Notes: a model not told the origin generated them from the letters alone. 64,000 nt of DNA from Phormidium tenue FACHB-886 (GCF_014764505.1 NZ_JACXWX010000008.1:1-64000), one strand, 5' to 3'. Counted from the stretch's first letter, positions 24,413 to 34,453 are shown. Program-made: numbers and translations.

Positions 24413-25279
24413 ATGCAAGCTTCAGACTCCTGGCAGCATGGCTATGTTGTAACAAACGGCGTAAAACTTCATTACGTGACCCAAGGCGAAGGCGATCTAA
24501 TGCTGATGCTGCATGGATTTCCAGAGTTTTGGTATTCTTGGCGACGCCAAATTCCAGAATTTGCCAAAACTCACAAAGTGGTGGCGCTCGATCTGCGCGG
24601 CTACAACGAGAGCGAAAAGCCTAATGGAATACAAGCCTACCGCATGGAAACTCTAGTGCAGGATGTGGCGGGCGTAATTCAGAGTTTGGGATACGAGCGC
24701 TGCATCTTAGTGGGACATGACTGGGGCGGCGCAATTGCCTGGAATTTTGCTTATACCTATCCTGAGCAGTGCGATCGCTTAATTGTTTTGAATCTGCCGC
24801 ATCCTGCTAAATTTACGGCTGGGCTGTTGATGCCGCAGCAGTTGCTGAAAAGCTCTTACATGTTTTTCTTTCAACTGCCAGTGCTGCCGGAGCTGTTGCT
24901 GCAAGCGAATGACTATCAGCTGATTACCAACGCTTTAGTGGGAATGGCAGTCGATAAATCGATCTTTAGCGCTGCTGATCTAGAGGCATACAAAGATGCT
25001 GCCGCTAAACGAGGGGCACTTACTGCCATGCTCAACTACTACCGGAGCGCTTTGCAATCTGGCTTCTTGGGTCGGCAATGGGGTGTTTTGAAGGTGCCAA
25101 CGCTGCTGATCTGGGGTGAATCAGATGTGGCGCTAAGCAAAGAGCTGTCCTATGGAACGGAGGAATATGTTCAAGATCTAACGGTTCGCTATATCCCGAA
25201 CTGCAGCCATTGGGTACAGCAAGAAAAGCCTCAGTTGGTCAATCAATATATCCATGAGTTTCTAGAATCAAGAATCTGA
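24413..25279 (+). CDS. Alpha/beta hydrolase, epoxide hydrolase-like
   Basis: A 288-aa alpha/beta hydrolase. The oxyanion-hole motif HGFPEFWYSW and the nucleophile elbow GHDWGGAIAW (Asp103 as nucleophile) are those of epoxide hydrolases and haloalkane dehalogenases rather than serine esterases. The acid is in WGESDVAL and the catalytic His in NCSHWVQQEKP. The cap region has tyrosines that could polarise an epoxide. The natural substrate is unknown. It is the last of three same-strand genes beginning at 23043, but a gap of about 100 bases separates it from the thioesterase. Confidence 0.87.
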   Translation: MQASDSWQHGYVVTNGVKLHYVTQGEGDLMLMLHGFPEFWYSWRRQIPEFAKTHKVVALDLRGYNESEKPNGIQAYRMETLVQDVAGVIQSLGYERCILVGHDWGGAIAWNFAYTYPEQCDRLIVLNLPHPAKFTAGLLMPQQLLKSSYMFFFQLPVLPELLLQANDYQLITNALVGMAVDKSIFSAADLEAYKDAAAKRGALTAMLNYYRSALQSGFLGRQWGVLKVPTLLIWGESDVALSKELSYGTEEYVQDLTVRYIPNCSHWVQQEKPQLVNQYIHEFLESRI

Positions 25280-25410
25280 TTGAACTCATACTGTGCCCAA
25301 GAAAATGTAAAGTCAATTGCTTCTTGAGAACTGTGAAATGCACGGCTCTCAAGAAGCAGTATTGCATCTATCCATATCATCTTTATTGCCTATCATCCTC
25401 ATCGCCCTTC

Positions 25411-25499
25411 TATGGCGCTACACGCCTGAATTACAATTATTTTTGTGTTAAAAGGTTAGTCCTAACCTATTAGTCCTAACATATACCTGTAGCGCCATA
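25411..25499. repeat. Inverted-repeat element (MITE-like or RNA hairpin)
   Basis: Perfect 12-bp inverted repeats tatggcgctaca (25411-25422) and tgtagcgccata (25488-25499) enclose 65 bases. The interior contains a second small palindrome, ggttagtcctaacc (25454-25467), and a partial copy of it (ttagtcctaac). No clear target-site duplication is visible at the ends. It may be a miniature mobile element remnant or a structured RNA. The surrounding gap (25280-25625) holds no gene. Confidence 0.5.
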
Positions 25500-25625
25500 T
25501 CACCTGCTGCCTCGCTGCATAGAAGTTAGCAGCTAGAGATTACAAGTGCTCTCCATTTATGGATTCTCAAAACTTATGGACTCTCAAACTTCATTTCTTA
25601 GAATGGGAGCATTGAGTCAAAGAGA

Positions 25626-26933
25626 TTGATGAGCTTGGATTTAACCCGATTTGCGCGAGCCTGCAACCCCAGCCGTACCTTGATGGTGGGGAACCCGGAA
25701 GATCAGCCTTACTATATTGATTTTGCCTCAGTACGCGGCGGTAAAATTATCGAAGCGCTAGAGAGGACTGTGACGCGCCTCTCGCCGAATGAGCCGACCT
25801 GCCAGCTTTTCACAGGACACATCGGCTGCGGTAAATCTACAGAACTGTATCGACTCAAAGCTGAGCTAGAGCAGCAGAACTTTTACGTGGTCTACTTTGA
25901 AGCTGACCAAGATCTAGAAGTTGATGACGTTGATGTAACCGATATCTTGCTGGCGATCGCTCGTCAAGTCAGCGAAGCCCTGGAAACTATTAACATTCGG
26001 CTGCGTCCTAGCTACTTTGAGCGGCTGTTTGCCGAGATGGGTGCAATTCTACGAACGCCGATCGAACTTTCCGCCGAAGCCGAATTCTCAATTGGCGTAG
26101 GCAAAATCATCGCCAAAACCAAAAGTAGCCCTCAGTTCCGCAGCCAGCTCCGTCAGTATTTAGAAACTCGCACCAGCAGCATTTTGGAATCGCTCAATGA
26201 AGAGCTGTTAGGCAAAGCTATTGCCGAACTGCAACGCCGCCAAAAGAAAGGCTTGGTGGTGATTGTGGATAACCTCGATCGCATTGAGAATCGCCCGAAT
26301 GCGGCGGGGCGTCCGCAGCCGGAGTATCTATTTATCGATCGCGGCAGCCAGCTGCGTGAACTCAATTGCCATTTGGTTTACACGGTTCCACTTTCGCTGA
26401 TGTTCTCTAGCGAAAGCCAAGCTCTGAATAACCGCTTGGGCGGCGGCATAGCCCCCAAAGTTTTGCCGATGGTTCCTGCGTTGAAGAAAGACGGTGCTGC
26501 CGATCCTGAAGGAATGGCACTGCTGCGGCAGCTCGTTCTTGCCAGAGCGTTTCCCGAGACGCATCCCGTGGCACGAATCGATCGCATCCCTGAGCTGTTC
26601 ACCCTACCCGAAACCCTCGATCGACTCTGCCAATTTAGCGGCGGACACATGCGAAACCTGCTAGGGCTACTGTATGGCTGCCTCCAAGAGCAAGACCCTC
26701 CCTTCTCTGTGGATTGTCTAGCAACCGTCATTCGCACCTACAAAGATGACTTAGCGCTCAGCGTTAAAGATGAGCAGTGGGAATTACTCAAAGAAGTGAC
26801 CCGACGCAAAATGATCGGCAACGAACCCGCCTCCCAACATCTTCTAGCAAACCTGTTCGTCTTTGAATATCGAAGCCAAACAGGACGATGGTTTGATTTG
26901 AATCCGGCACTAAAAGAAATATTGGAGGGGTGA
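25626..26933 (+). CDS. P-loop ATPase of a STAND-like module
   Basis: A 435-aa AAA/STAND-type ATPase. The P-loop is GHIGCGKST at residues 64-72 and Walker B is LVVIVDNLDRI around 208-218 with the acidic residue at 215. The later GGGIAPKVLPM and FSGGHMRNLLGLLYGC blocks fit the sensor and lid helices of such ATPases. No membrane helix or repeat domain is present. The stop overlaps or abuts the start of the next very large gene, so the two form one operon. Separate genes for a compact NTPase and a giant nSTAND-WD40 protein suggest they work as one complex (inference). The biological role is unknown to me. Confidence 0.75.
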   Translation: MMSLDLTRFARACNPSRTLMVGNPEDQPYYIDFASVRGGKIIEALERTVTRLSPNEPTCQLFTGHIGCGKSTELYRLKAELEQQNFYVVYFEADQDLEVDDVDVTDILLAIARQVSEALETINIRLRPSYFERLFAEMGAILRTPIELSAEAEFSIGVGKIIAKTKSSPQFRSQLRQYLETRTSSILESLNEELLGKAIAELQRRQKKGLVVIVDNLDRIENRPNAAGRPQPEYLFIDRGSQLRELNCHLVYTVPLSLMFSSESQALNNRLGGGIAPKVLPMVPALKKDGAADPEGMALLRQLVLARAFPETHPVARIDRIPELFTLPETLDRLCQFSGGHMRNLLGLLYGCLQEQDPPFSVDCLATVIRTYKDDLALSVKDEQWELLKEVTRRKMIGNEPASQHLLANLFVFEYRSQTGRWFDLNPALKEILEG

Positions 26934-29900
26934 ATGAGAAGGAACGGGAGATTCACAGCCTGCCTTCTCCCCCTCTACTAAATTTCCTCTCGTTCCTTAT
27001 CCTTCCTCCTGCCGCCATGCCCCTCCCCCCCTCTATCACTGCTGTTAACGATCGGGCTCTGCAAACGTTGGTGCGATCGATCCAACTAAATCCAGGGGAA
27101 TTTACACTGATTGTGGTGCGCTGCAATTATGGGCGGCTGCGGCGGATGATCATTAATCAGTTGCAGGAAACAACTGCGCTAAAGATTCGAGAGCTGCGGG
27201 TAGGAGCCTCGTTGCTGCCGCTCTATACAGCAGTCAGGACGATCGCTGCCCGCCGTCCTCCTGAGGAAACCGGAGAAATTGACCCAGCCGACCTACCCCA
27301 AGCTGTGATGATTACCGGGCTGGAGGCTTCGCTTAACTTAGAGGCACTGCTATCAGGCGCAAATCTAGTCCGCGATGAGTTTCGTAAGCATTGTCCGTTT
27401 GCGCTCGTAATTTGGGCAACTGATCACGTCTTCCAAACGCTAGCAGCGGCTGCGCCTGATTTAAAGAATTTTGCGGCAGGCTCGATTTCCTTCAAGTTTC
27501 CAGTAGAAGAGCTGCTTTATTCGATCCGCGCCTATGCCGACCATCTGTTTGCTACCTTGCTGAATGAGGGAGGCGATCGCTTTCTGCCCAACAGCGTCCT
27601 GAAGCTTGATCCTGGTTCTCGTCTTCGAACAGAGCTGGAATTTGCCCTCAATGATATTTATGCCAGCGGTTGCCCGCTCGATCCCGAACTCAAAGCCAGT
27701 ATTGACTTCCTGCGAGGACGAGATGCCCAAGCTCGCCTCGATATGGAGCAAGCAAGGCTATTCTACGAGGAAAGCCTTTCATTTTGGAAGCAGGGAAGCG
27801 GCGAGAAAGCAAGAAGCGAGAAAAAGGCAGACAGTGAAAACGCAGATAGTGAAAACGACAGGCAAAAGGCAGACGATCCAGCGAATAAGCCAACCTCTAC
27901 TGCTTTTTCTCTCCCCTATCCCCCATCTTTTATTCTTCATCCTTCATCTTTTATTCTTCCGCCTTCCGCCTACCGTGAGCGCCAGGCCTGTCTGTTGTTT
28001 CACTTAGGCGCTTGGTGGCGGCGATATGCACGGATGCAGCGGGCAGATTATCACAGAGCAAGCTTGGAGGCAAAGCGCTATTTCCAGCAGTGTCTCGAGA
28101 TTTTTCAGCAGGATGGGCGATCGGAGCTCGTGGCACGGTTCATCGTTGCGCTGGGAGAAACGCTGCGAAAGCTGGAGTCCTGGGGCGAGCTAGAGGCGAT
28201 CGCTCAAGCAGGAGTCCGACTACACGAAATCTACACCGATCCGTCACGATTGGCGCGTGACTATGGTTTTTTGGCAGAAGTGGCGCTGGCAAGAACGCCT
28301 TCAAGCACAGCAAATTGGACAGAAGCCAGAACCTATGCAGAACAAGCGCTGAGCATCCTCGATCGCCTAGAGCAAACTTCAGGAAAAATCTTGACCCAAC
28401 TCCCGATGGCTGAGGAAGTTGGGCAAGATTCACAGGAAGGAAGTTACAAAACTTTACCAAACTTAACCGATCAAGCTGTATTGAATGTTACGGCTGATGG
28501 TATTGAAGAGGATAGTTTAGCACTAGAGGAAGAAGCGCATCGCGGCCGGTACCTTCTGCTGTTGGCTCGGTCGCTCAGCAAATTGGGCGATCGGCAGATG
28601 GCAATCGAGGCGGCAGAAGAAGCCCGATCGATTGTCAGCCCACAGGTCGATCCCTCGCTGTATATCCAGATTTTGGGAGAATTACGATCGCTCTATTTTC
28701 AGCAGGCGCTTTACTTAGAGGCGTTTCAGGCGAAGCAGCAGCAGCGGATTTTGCGGCAGCAATATGGCTTCACTGCCTTTGTGGGAGCGAGCCGACTGGA
28801 GCCACGCCAGCTTGCAGGGCAGGAAGAACTATCTCCTGCGGTGGTTCAGGCAGTGGTGACGCAGGAGATCGCTGCTTCAGGACGACAGCAGGATGTGAAT
28901 CGCTTGGTGGCGCGGGTGAGTTTGCCCAAGGACAAGCTGACGATCATTCATGGCGCATCTGGTGTAGGCAAAAGCTCAATTCTGACGGTGGGGCTAATTC
29001 CGACGCTGCGGCAAAAGCGAACGTTGGAAGCTCGCCTGCTCTTGCCTGTCCTGGTTTCCATCTACACCGATTGGCTCAACAGCCTCGACCGCTCCCTCAA
29101 CCGTGAACTAGAAACCCTCGAAGAAATCGCAGTTCCGCCTCACTCCCTACCACCCCTCCCCACCCCTCAATCCCTGCTCGCCCAACTCCAGCAAGCCACC
29201 CATCGCAACCTCTATCCCGTACTAATTTTTGACCAGTTCGAGGAGTTTTTCTTCGCCTATCCAGAAGTGCAGCAGCGTCGATCGTTCTACCTTTTCCTGA
29301 AAGATTGCCTCAATTTGCCTTACGTCAAAGTCATTCTGTCGCTACGAGAAGATTACCTGCATTACCTGCTGGAGGTCGACCGAATTGCTGACTTAGAGGT
29401 AATTAATCATGACATCCTCAGCCGAGCAATTCGCTATCCGCTGGGAGATTTTTCGTCCGAAGATGCCCTCACCGTCGTTTTGAGCCTAACAGAGCGATCG
29501 CAATTTTCTCTGGAAACAGCACTAGTTGATCGACTCGTTGCCGATTTAGCGGGTGAGCTGGGTGGGGTTCGCCCGATCGAGCTGCAAATTGTGGGGGCAC
29601 AGCTCCAGGATGAGAATATTACGACTCTGGCGGAGTACGAACAGCTGGGGGAATTTCCTAAAGAAACACTGGTGCAATGGTCACTCGAAGATGTCATCCA
29701 AGATTGTGGTACGCCCAATGAAGCGATCGCCCAAGCTGTGCTATTTCTGCTGACGAATGCAGACGAAACCCGTCCTCTCAAAACTCAAGACGAGCTGCTA
29801 GAAGAACTGACTCTAGCAGAAATTCCCCACAGCCCTGTCCAACTCGATCTGGTGCTAGAAATTCTGGTCGGTTCTGGCTTGGTGCTGAAAATTCCTGAAG

Positions 29901-32900
29901 AACCCGCCCCCCTACACCAGCTTGTTCATGATTATCTTGTCCCCTTCATCCGCGAGAACCGTGACTTTGATCTGCAGGAAAAAATCATAGAGATTGAGGC
30001 AGAGCTAGCAACACTGCAAAAACAGCGCGACCAGCTTACCACCACTAACCAAGAACTGGATCGCACCAATCGCCAGCTTGCCCAAACAAACCAGCAGCTA
30101 GACCGGGCAAACCAGGAACTCAGCCAAGCCAACAAAGAACTTAGCCGCGCTCGCTATCAGGAGCGGCAAATTCGATCGCGTACCGCCATGGCATCGGGGG
30201 CGCTATTACTAGTGGCGCTGGGGCTATCACTCTATTTAGCAATAGATGCCAACCGCAAGGTCAATGTTGCCCGGAAAGAGGAGCAAATTGCCAGAGAGCA
30301 AGAACTTGAAGCCAGACAAGCCACTGAGGTTGCCGAAGGACGCTTGCGGCTGAACGAGGCAAGGGTGCAGGCAGATTTAGCGCGATCGCAGCAGCGAGTT
30401 GAAGCTGCCCGTCAGCAGCGTGAAGCTGCACAGCGGTCCGTCGCTCAGGCACAGCAGGAACTAGACGCAGCCCAGGCGGAGCTGCAGCAAGCCAGCCAAG
30501 GGGCAGCAGAAGCTTCGCAAGCACGGCAGCAGGCGGAGGCGCGAGTCCGGGCAGCGGAAACTAAGCTTGTCCAAGCCCAAGCGCAGCTTGAGCAAGCCAA
30601 TGCTGCAGTCACGGCTGCCCAAACTGAAGAACGGCAGGCACTAATCGCCCAACAGCAAGCGATCAGAGGCACAAAGCTAGAACGGGCGGGGTTGTCAGCC
30701 TTGCAGCAATTTCAATTTTCTCAGCTTGAAGCGTTGGTATCGGCGGTGGAAGCAGGCAAAGAGCTGAAGTCTCTGCTACCAAGTGCAGCCGCTTCCGAGA
30801 ATCGCCCCCCTAGCGAATATCCTGCTGCCAGTCCACTCTTAGCCCTACAAACGATCAGTGACAACATCCGTGAGCAGGTGCAGGTGGGTGGGCAGCAGGG
30901 CATCTGGACCGTTCAATTTAGCCCTAATGGCCAAAGCTTCATTACGGGCAGCACTAATGGCACACTCCAGCGCTGGAACCTGCAGGGAAAACTAATCAAC
31001 CGCTTTCAAGCAAGCTACGTCAGCTTCTTAGACCTCCGCCTCAGCCCTGACGGGCAAAAGCTGCTGACGCGGGGCAGTATCGCGCGAGAACCGCCTGATG
31101 CTGCCTCCGGGAGAATTATCGCTGATCTTTGGGACTTACAGGGCAATCGCCTTGCCACGCTCCAAACTGCAACGCCGATCGCCACGCTCCAGTTCAGTCC
31201 AACCGGGCAGCAAATTGCTACAGGCGGGGAAGATGGAACGCTGACGCTGTGGAGTGGGGAGGGCACTCGGCTTCGCACTATTTCCACCGAACAAGGCGGC
31301 ATTCGCAGCCTCCAGTACAGTCCAGATGCGCAAACGATCGCTAGCTTAGGAGACGACAATACAATCAAACTTTGGGACTCTCAGGGAAATCTCAAAGCTA
31401 CGTTGTCTACCACAACACCAATCAACCTGCAGTTTAGCCCTGACGGGCAGCGCCTAGTAACGATCGCTGCGAATCGAACGATCCAACTGTGGAGTTTGCA
31501 AGGCAACCTGCAGGTTACGATTGCCGATAGCCATTTGGGCGATATCACTAGCGTCCAGTTCAGTCCTGACGGCAAACAGTTTTTGACCACTAGCACCGAC
31601 GGTACCGCGATTCTCTGGACAATTCAGGGCAGCCAACAAGCCGTGCTGCGTGGACACCGGGGCACAGTGCTAAACGCCCAATTCAGCCCGAATGATCAAT
31701 TATTGGCAACATTAGGTGACGATAAAACTGTACGGCTCTGGGATAGGCAAGGCAACGCGATCGCTGTCTTCCGGGGCCACCGAGGGCGCATCCTCAGTCT
31801 GCAATTCAGCCCCGACAGCCAGCGCCTCGCTACTAGCGGTGCCGATGGTACTGCTCGCCTCTGGAGCCTCAGAAGTAATGCTGCTGTGGAATTGTCTGCT
31901 GCTACCAGAGATCCCTACAGTCTGCAATTCAGCCCTGATAATCAACGCCTTGCGATCGGAAGTTTGGATGGCAGCGTGGCGCTCTGGACACTACAAGGGC
32001 AGGCGATCGCGACTTTGCCGCCAATTGGTAGACTGTGGGGGGTACAATTTAGCCCGAATGGGCAGCGCCTCGCTACTGCCTCTGATAACCTGCCCAACCA
32101 CACCATCATTCGGATTTGGGATGCTCAAGGCAATTTATTGAGCAAATTCTCAGAGCCGATCGGCAACGGCAGTACCAACGATGACCGAGTTCAGCTAGCC
32201 TTCAGTCCAGATGAGCAACTCCTCGCCGTCATTCACCACAGCACCTTGAGCCTCTGGGACGCGCAAGGCAACCGCACTGAAGTTCCTCAGCAAAGTAGCG
32301 TTCAATTTAGCCCGGATGGGCAACGTTTGGCCGCGATCGGCACAGATGGTGTTGCTCGCCTGTTAGATCTCCAAGGCAATATCCAACGCGAGTTTCGCTC
32401 CTCAGAAACCATCACTGCCCTTCGGTTCAGCCCGGATGGAAAACAGCTCGCCAGCTCAGGAGTAGATGGAACGATTCGGCTATGGAATCTAGATGGCAGC
32501 TTACGTCAGGAATTTCGAGGGCACCGGGGTAATGTGCTAGCGATCCAGTTCAGCCCGGATGGGAAGCAGGTTGTCAGCTCAGGGGTAGACGGAACAGCTC
32601 GCCTCTGGAATCTGCAAGGGCAACAGCTCGAAGAATTTCGGGGACATCAAGGAGATGTGCTGGAGGTGCAGTTTAGTCCCAGCAGCGGATCGACTCCAAG
32701 CGGAAGGCTTCTTGCAACTCGCGGTGATGACAACACCCTGCGGCTTTGGAATCTCCAGGGTCAACAAATCGCGCAATACGAGGGCTATCCCACTGCACTG
32801 AGTGCGGATTGGCAGAGGGTTGCCACAGGTGGCGCTCGCATCCGGCTCTGGCAGGTCAACACTCTAGACGGACTTCTAGCCAAAAGTTGCCGTTGGCTTC

Positions 32901-32965
32901 AAGATTACCTGATCTCTGCCCCAAACCTGAGTGAAGGCGATCGACAGGTGTGTGGAGAAGAGTAG
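26930..32965 (+). CDS. Giant nSTAND/TPR/WD40 membrane protein
   Basis: About 2011 aa from GTG 26930, which overlaps the previous stop; ATG 27017 (MPLPPSITAVNDRALQ) is a better-looking start and gives about 1982 aa. Order of parts, numbered from 26930: a degenerate NTPase-like N-terminal domain (about 35-260); a helical TPR-like region broken by a low-complexity linker (about 287-346); an nSTAND-type NTPase with P-loop GASGVGKSS at 675-683 and Walker B LIFDQFEEF at Asp768; a coiled coil; one transmembrane helix at about 1087-1105; a second Ala/Gln-rich coiled coil; and about sixteen WD40-type repeats (QFSPDG...LW units) from about 1325 to the end, enough for two propellers. It probably senses a signal with the propellers and relays it through the NTPase. 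The role is unknown. Confidence 0.8.
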   Translation: MNEKEREIHSLPSPPLLNFLSFLILPPAAMPLPPSITAVNDRALQTLVRSIQLNPGEFTLIVVRCNYGRLRRMIINQLQETTALKIRELRVGASLLPLYTAVRTIAARRPPEETGEIDPADLPQAVMITGLEASLNLEALLSGANLVRDEFRKHCPFALVIWATDHVFQTLAAAAPDLKNFAAGSISFKFPVEELLYSIRAYADHLFATLLNEGGDRFLPNSVLKLDPGSRLRTELEFALNDIYASGCPLDPELKASIDFLRGRDAQARLDMEQARLFYEESLSFWKQGSGEKARSEKKADSENADSENDRQKADDPANKPTSTAFSLPYPPSFILHPSSFILPPSAYRERQACLLFHLGAWWRRYARMQRADYHRASLEAKRYFQQCLEIFQQDGRSELVARFIVALGETLRKLESWGELEAIAQAGVRLHEIYTDPSRLARDYGFLAEVALARTPSSTANWTEARTYAEQALSILDRLEQTSGKILTQLPMAEEVGQDSQEGSYKTLPNLTDQAVLNVTADGIEEDSLALEEEAHRGRYLLLLARSLSKLGDRQMAIEAAEEARSIVSPQVDPSLYIQILGELRSLYFQQALYLEAFQAKQQQRILRQQYGFTAFVGASRLEPRQLAGQEELSPAVVQAVVTQEIAASGRQQDVNRLVARVSLPKDKLTIIHGASGVGKSSILTVGLIPTLRQKRTLEARLLLPVLVSIYTDWLNSLDRSLNRELETLEEIAVPPHSLPPLPTPQSLLAQLQQATHRNLYPVLIFDQFEEFFFAYPEVQQRRSFYLFLKDCLNLPYVKVILSLREDYLHYLLEVDRIADLEVINHDILSRAIRYPLGDFSSEDALTVVLSLTERSQFSLETALVDRLVADLAGELGGVRPIELQIVGAQLQDENITTLAEYEQLGEFPKETLVQWSLEDVIQDCGTPNEAIAQAVLFLLTNADETRPLKTQDELLEELTLAEIPHSPVQLDLVLEILVGSGLVLKIPEEPAPLHQLVHDYLVPFIRENRDFDLQEKIIEIEAELATLQKQRDQLTTTNQELDRTNRQLAQTNQQLDRANQELSQANKELSRARYQERQIRSRTAMASGALLLVALGLSLYLAIDANRKVNVARKEEQIAREQELEARQATEVAEGRLRLNEARVQADLARSQQRVEAARQQREAAQRSVAQAQQELDAAQAELQQASQGAAEASQARQQAEARVRAAETKLVQAQAQLEQANAAVTAAQTEERQALIAQQQAIRGTKLERAGLSALQQFQFSQLEALVSAVEAGKELKSLLPSAAASENRPPSEYPAASPLLALQTISDNIREQVQVGGQQGIWTVQFSPNGQSFITGSTNGTLQRWNLQGKLINRFQASYVSFLDLRLSPDGQKLLTRGSIAREPPDAASGRIIADLWDLQGNRLATLQTATPIATLQFSPTGQQIATGGEDGTLTLWSGEGTRLRTISTEQGGIRSLQYSPDAQTIASLGDDNTIKLWDSQGNLKATLSTTTPINLQFSPDGQRLVTIAANRTIQLWSLQGNLQVTIADSHLGDITSVQFSPDGKQFLTTSTDGTAILWTIQGSQQAVLRGHRGTVLNAQFSPNDQLLATLGDDKTVRLWDRQGNAIAVFRGHRGRILSLQFSPDSQRLATSGADGTARLWSLRSNAAVELSAATRDPYSLQFSPDNQRLAIGSLDGSVALWTLQGQAIATLPPIGRLWGVQFSPNGQRLATASDNLPNHTIIRIWDAQGNLLSKFSEPIGNGSTNDDRVQLAFSPDEQLLAVIHHSTLSLWDAQGNRTEVPQQSSVQFSPDGQRLAAIGTDGVARLLDLQGNIQREFRSSETITALRFSPDGKQLASSGVDGTIRLWNLDGSLRQEFRGHRGNVLAIQFSPDGKQVVSSGVDGTARLWNLQGQQLEEFRGHQGDVLEVQFSPSSGSTPSGRLLATRGDDNTLRLWNLQGQQIAQYEGYPTALSADWQRVATGGARIRLWQVNTLDGLLAKSCRWLQDYLISAPNLSEGDRQVCGEE
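27787..27968 (+). repeat. Repeat-derived low-complexity linker inside the giant gene
   Basis: This in-frame stretch encodes a charged run (about KARSEKKADSENADSENDRQ) and then a hydrophobic run built on SFILHPS. The DNA of the second half has a 21-bp period: catcttttattcttc occurs at 27924-27938 and 27945-27959. That equals three 7-base units, and the units resemble the intergenic heptamer repeats at 20521-20548. The segment interrupts a helical repeat region and looks like inserted repeat DNA that stayed in frame. Confidence 0.65.
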
Positions 32966-33059
32966 AAAGCAACAAGGTTGCAATCGTAAGCTAATCTTAA
33001 AAAGATCTTTTGTCAGAGGTGCATTAAGTATTGTTACCTGGCGGTGATATGATCTTTTA

Positions 33060-33077
33060 GGGGTCGCGTTTGACCCC
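33060..33077 (+). promoter_or_regulatory. Inverted repeat in the leader of the atp operon
   Basis: ggggtc (33060-33065) and gacccc (33072-33077) form a small stem about 30 bases before the first atp gene. An aaggagtagagg stretch with ribosome-binding character follows at 33087. The stem could be an operator or an mRNA leader hairpin. Confidence 0.4.
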
Positions 33078-33109
33078 GGCTAATCTAAGGAGTAGAGGTT
33101 GCAAGTCTT

Positions 33110-33583
33110 GTGAACTCGCCCGAAACCCCTCTCGAACCCGCAACTGAAAATACAGAATCCAGCACAGAAGCAGCATCCCCTTCGGAAGCTGCTCAGCCTG
33201 TCACCCTCCCGCCGGAACCAGACGCTTCCATGCAGGAGTTCTATCGGCTACAAGAGAACCTACTCAAGGTCACGCTGATATTAACAGGAATTATCTTTAT
33301 CTCTGTTTGGATTTTTTATTCTCTTAATATCGCTCTGAATTATCTGATTGGAGCGTGTACAGGTGTGGTTTACTTGAGATTGTTGTCTCGAAATGTCGCG
33401 CAGCTTGGCAGGCAAAGAAAACAATTGGGCAGCGCTCGATTGGCTCTCCTGATCGGCATAATTGTTGTGGCAGCTCGTCTAGACGATCTCCAAATCTTGC
33501 CTATTTTTCTAGGTTTCTTGACCTACAAAGCCGCCGTCATTTTCTACATGCTCCAAACCACCCTCCTGCCTGACTCTAATTAG
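33110..33583 (+). CDS. atpI: ATP synthase subunit I (AtpI-like)
   Basis: A 157-aa small membrane protein at the head of the ATP synthase operon. AtpI is not part of the finished enzyme; in other bacteria it assists assembly of the c-ring. The first 40 residues are polar and Pro/Glu/Ser-rich; after [14 protein letters not shown] come four hydrophobic helices ([44 protein letters not shown] and [17 protein letters not shown]). The start is GTG 33110. Position directly before the subunit a gene is the main evidence for the name. Confidence 0.85.
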   Translation: MNSPETPLEPATENTESSTEAASPSEAAQPVTLPPEPDASMQEFYRLQENLLKVTLILTGIIFISVWIFYSLNIALNYLIGACTGVVYLRLLSRNVAQLGRQRKQLGSARLALLIGIIVVAARLDDLQILPIFLGFLTYKAAVIFYMLQTTLLPDSN

Positions 33584-33691
33584 AGCCAGAAGCTCGACTG
33601 AGTTTTTGGAATCGAAAGCCATTTGGTCTTCGACACTACTTTTTTAGATTCAGGAATCCTAGCACTCCTCTAAGATTCTGGGAACTCTCGC

Positions 33692-34453
33692 ATGGAAATG
33701 TTGAACACAATTAACAGTCTTAACGCCTTTCCCCTAGCTGCGCTAGAAGTTGGCAAGCAGTTCTACTGGCACATTGGTAATCTGCAACTGCATGGCCAGG
33801 TACTGCTCACCTCTTGGTTTGTGATTGGCGCTTTGGCGATCGTCTCTGTCCTAGCTACGCGCAAAATTCAGATGGTTCCGGCGGGCACTCAGAACTTGAT
33901 GGAATATGCGCTAGAGTTCATCCGGGACCTCGCCAAAGCGCAGATTGGCGAAAAGGAATATCGCCCGTGGGTTCCATTCATTGGTACCTTGTTCCTGTTC
34001 ATCTTCGTCTGCAACTGGGCTGGAGCACTGTTTCCCTGGAAGCTAATTAAGCTGCCCGAGGGCGAACTGGCAGCTCCTACTAGCGACATCAACACGACGA
34101 TCGCTTTGGCGCTGCTAACCTCGCTAGCTTACTTCTACGCAGGCTTCAAGAAAAAGGGACTGCGCTACTTCGGCAACTATGTGCAGCCTGTGCCTTTCAT
34201 GCTGCCCTTCAAAATTATTGAAGATTTCACCAAGCCGCTCTCCCTGAGCTTCCGTCTGTTTGGCAACATTTTGGCAGACGAGCTAGTGGTCGGCGTTCTG
34301 GTTCTCCTGGTTCCCCTGTTTATTCCGCTGCCTGTGATGGCGTTGGGTCTGTTTACAAGCGCTATTCAGGCGTTGATTTTCGCAACGCTAGCGGCCGCTT
34401 ACATCGGGGAAGCAATGGAGGATCACGGTGAGGGACACGAGGAGCATCACTAG
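33692..34453 (+). CDS. atpB: ATP synthase subunit a
   Basis: A 253-aa membrane subunit of the F0 sector; it forms the proton half-channels next to the c-ring in the thylakoid membrane. The essential Arg is R188 in [16 protein letters not shown]. The other conserved helices ([20 protein letters not shown] and the C-terminal [20 protein letters not shown]) are present. The His/Glu-rich tail [11 protein letters not shown] is normal for cyanobacteria. The stop codon lies inside a 16-bp palindrome (34449-34464). Confidence 0.96.
   Translation: MEMLNTINSLNAFPLAALEVGKQFYWHIGNLQLHGQVLLTSWFVIGALAIVSVLATRKIQMVPAGTQNLMEYALEFIRDLAKAQIGEKEYRPWVPFIGTLFLFIFVCNWAGALFPWKLIKLPEGELAAPTSDINTTIALALLTSLAYFYAGFKKKGLRYFGNYVQPVPFMLPFKIIEDFTKPLSLSFRLFGNILADELVVGVLVLLVPLFIPLPVMALGLFTSAIQALIFATLAAAYIGEAMEDHGEGHEEHH

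Noticed and set aside
25280-25625. tRNA or small regulatory RNA gene in the gap
   Set aside because: No cloverleaf or T-loop sequence was found; only the inverted-repeat element can be supported.
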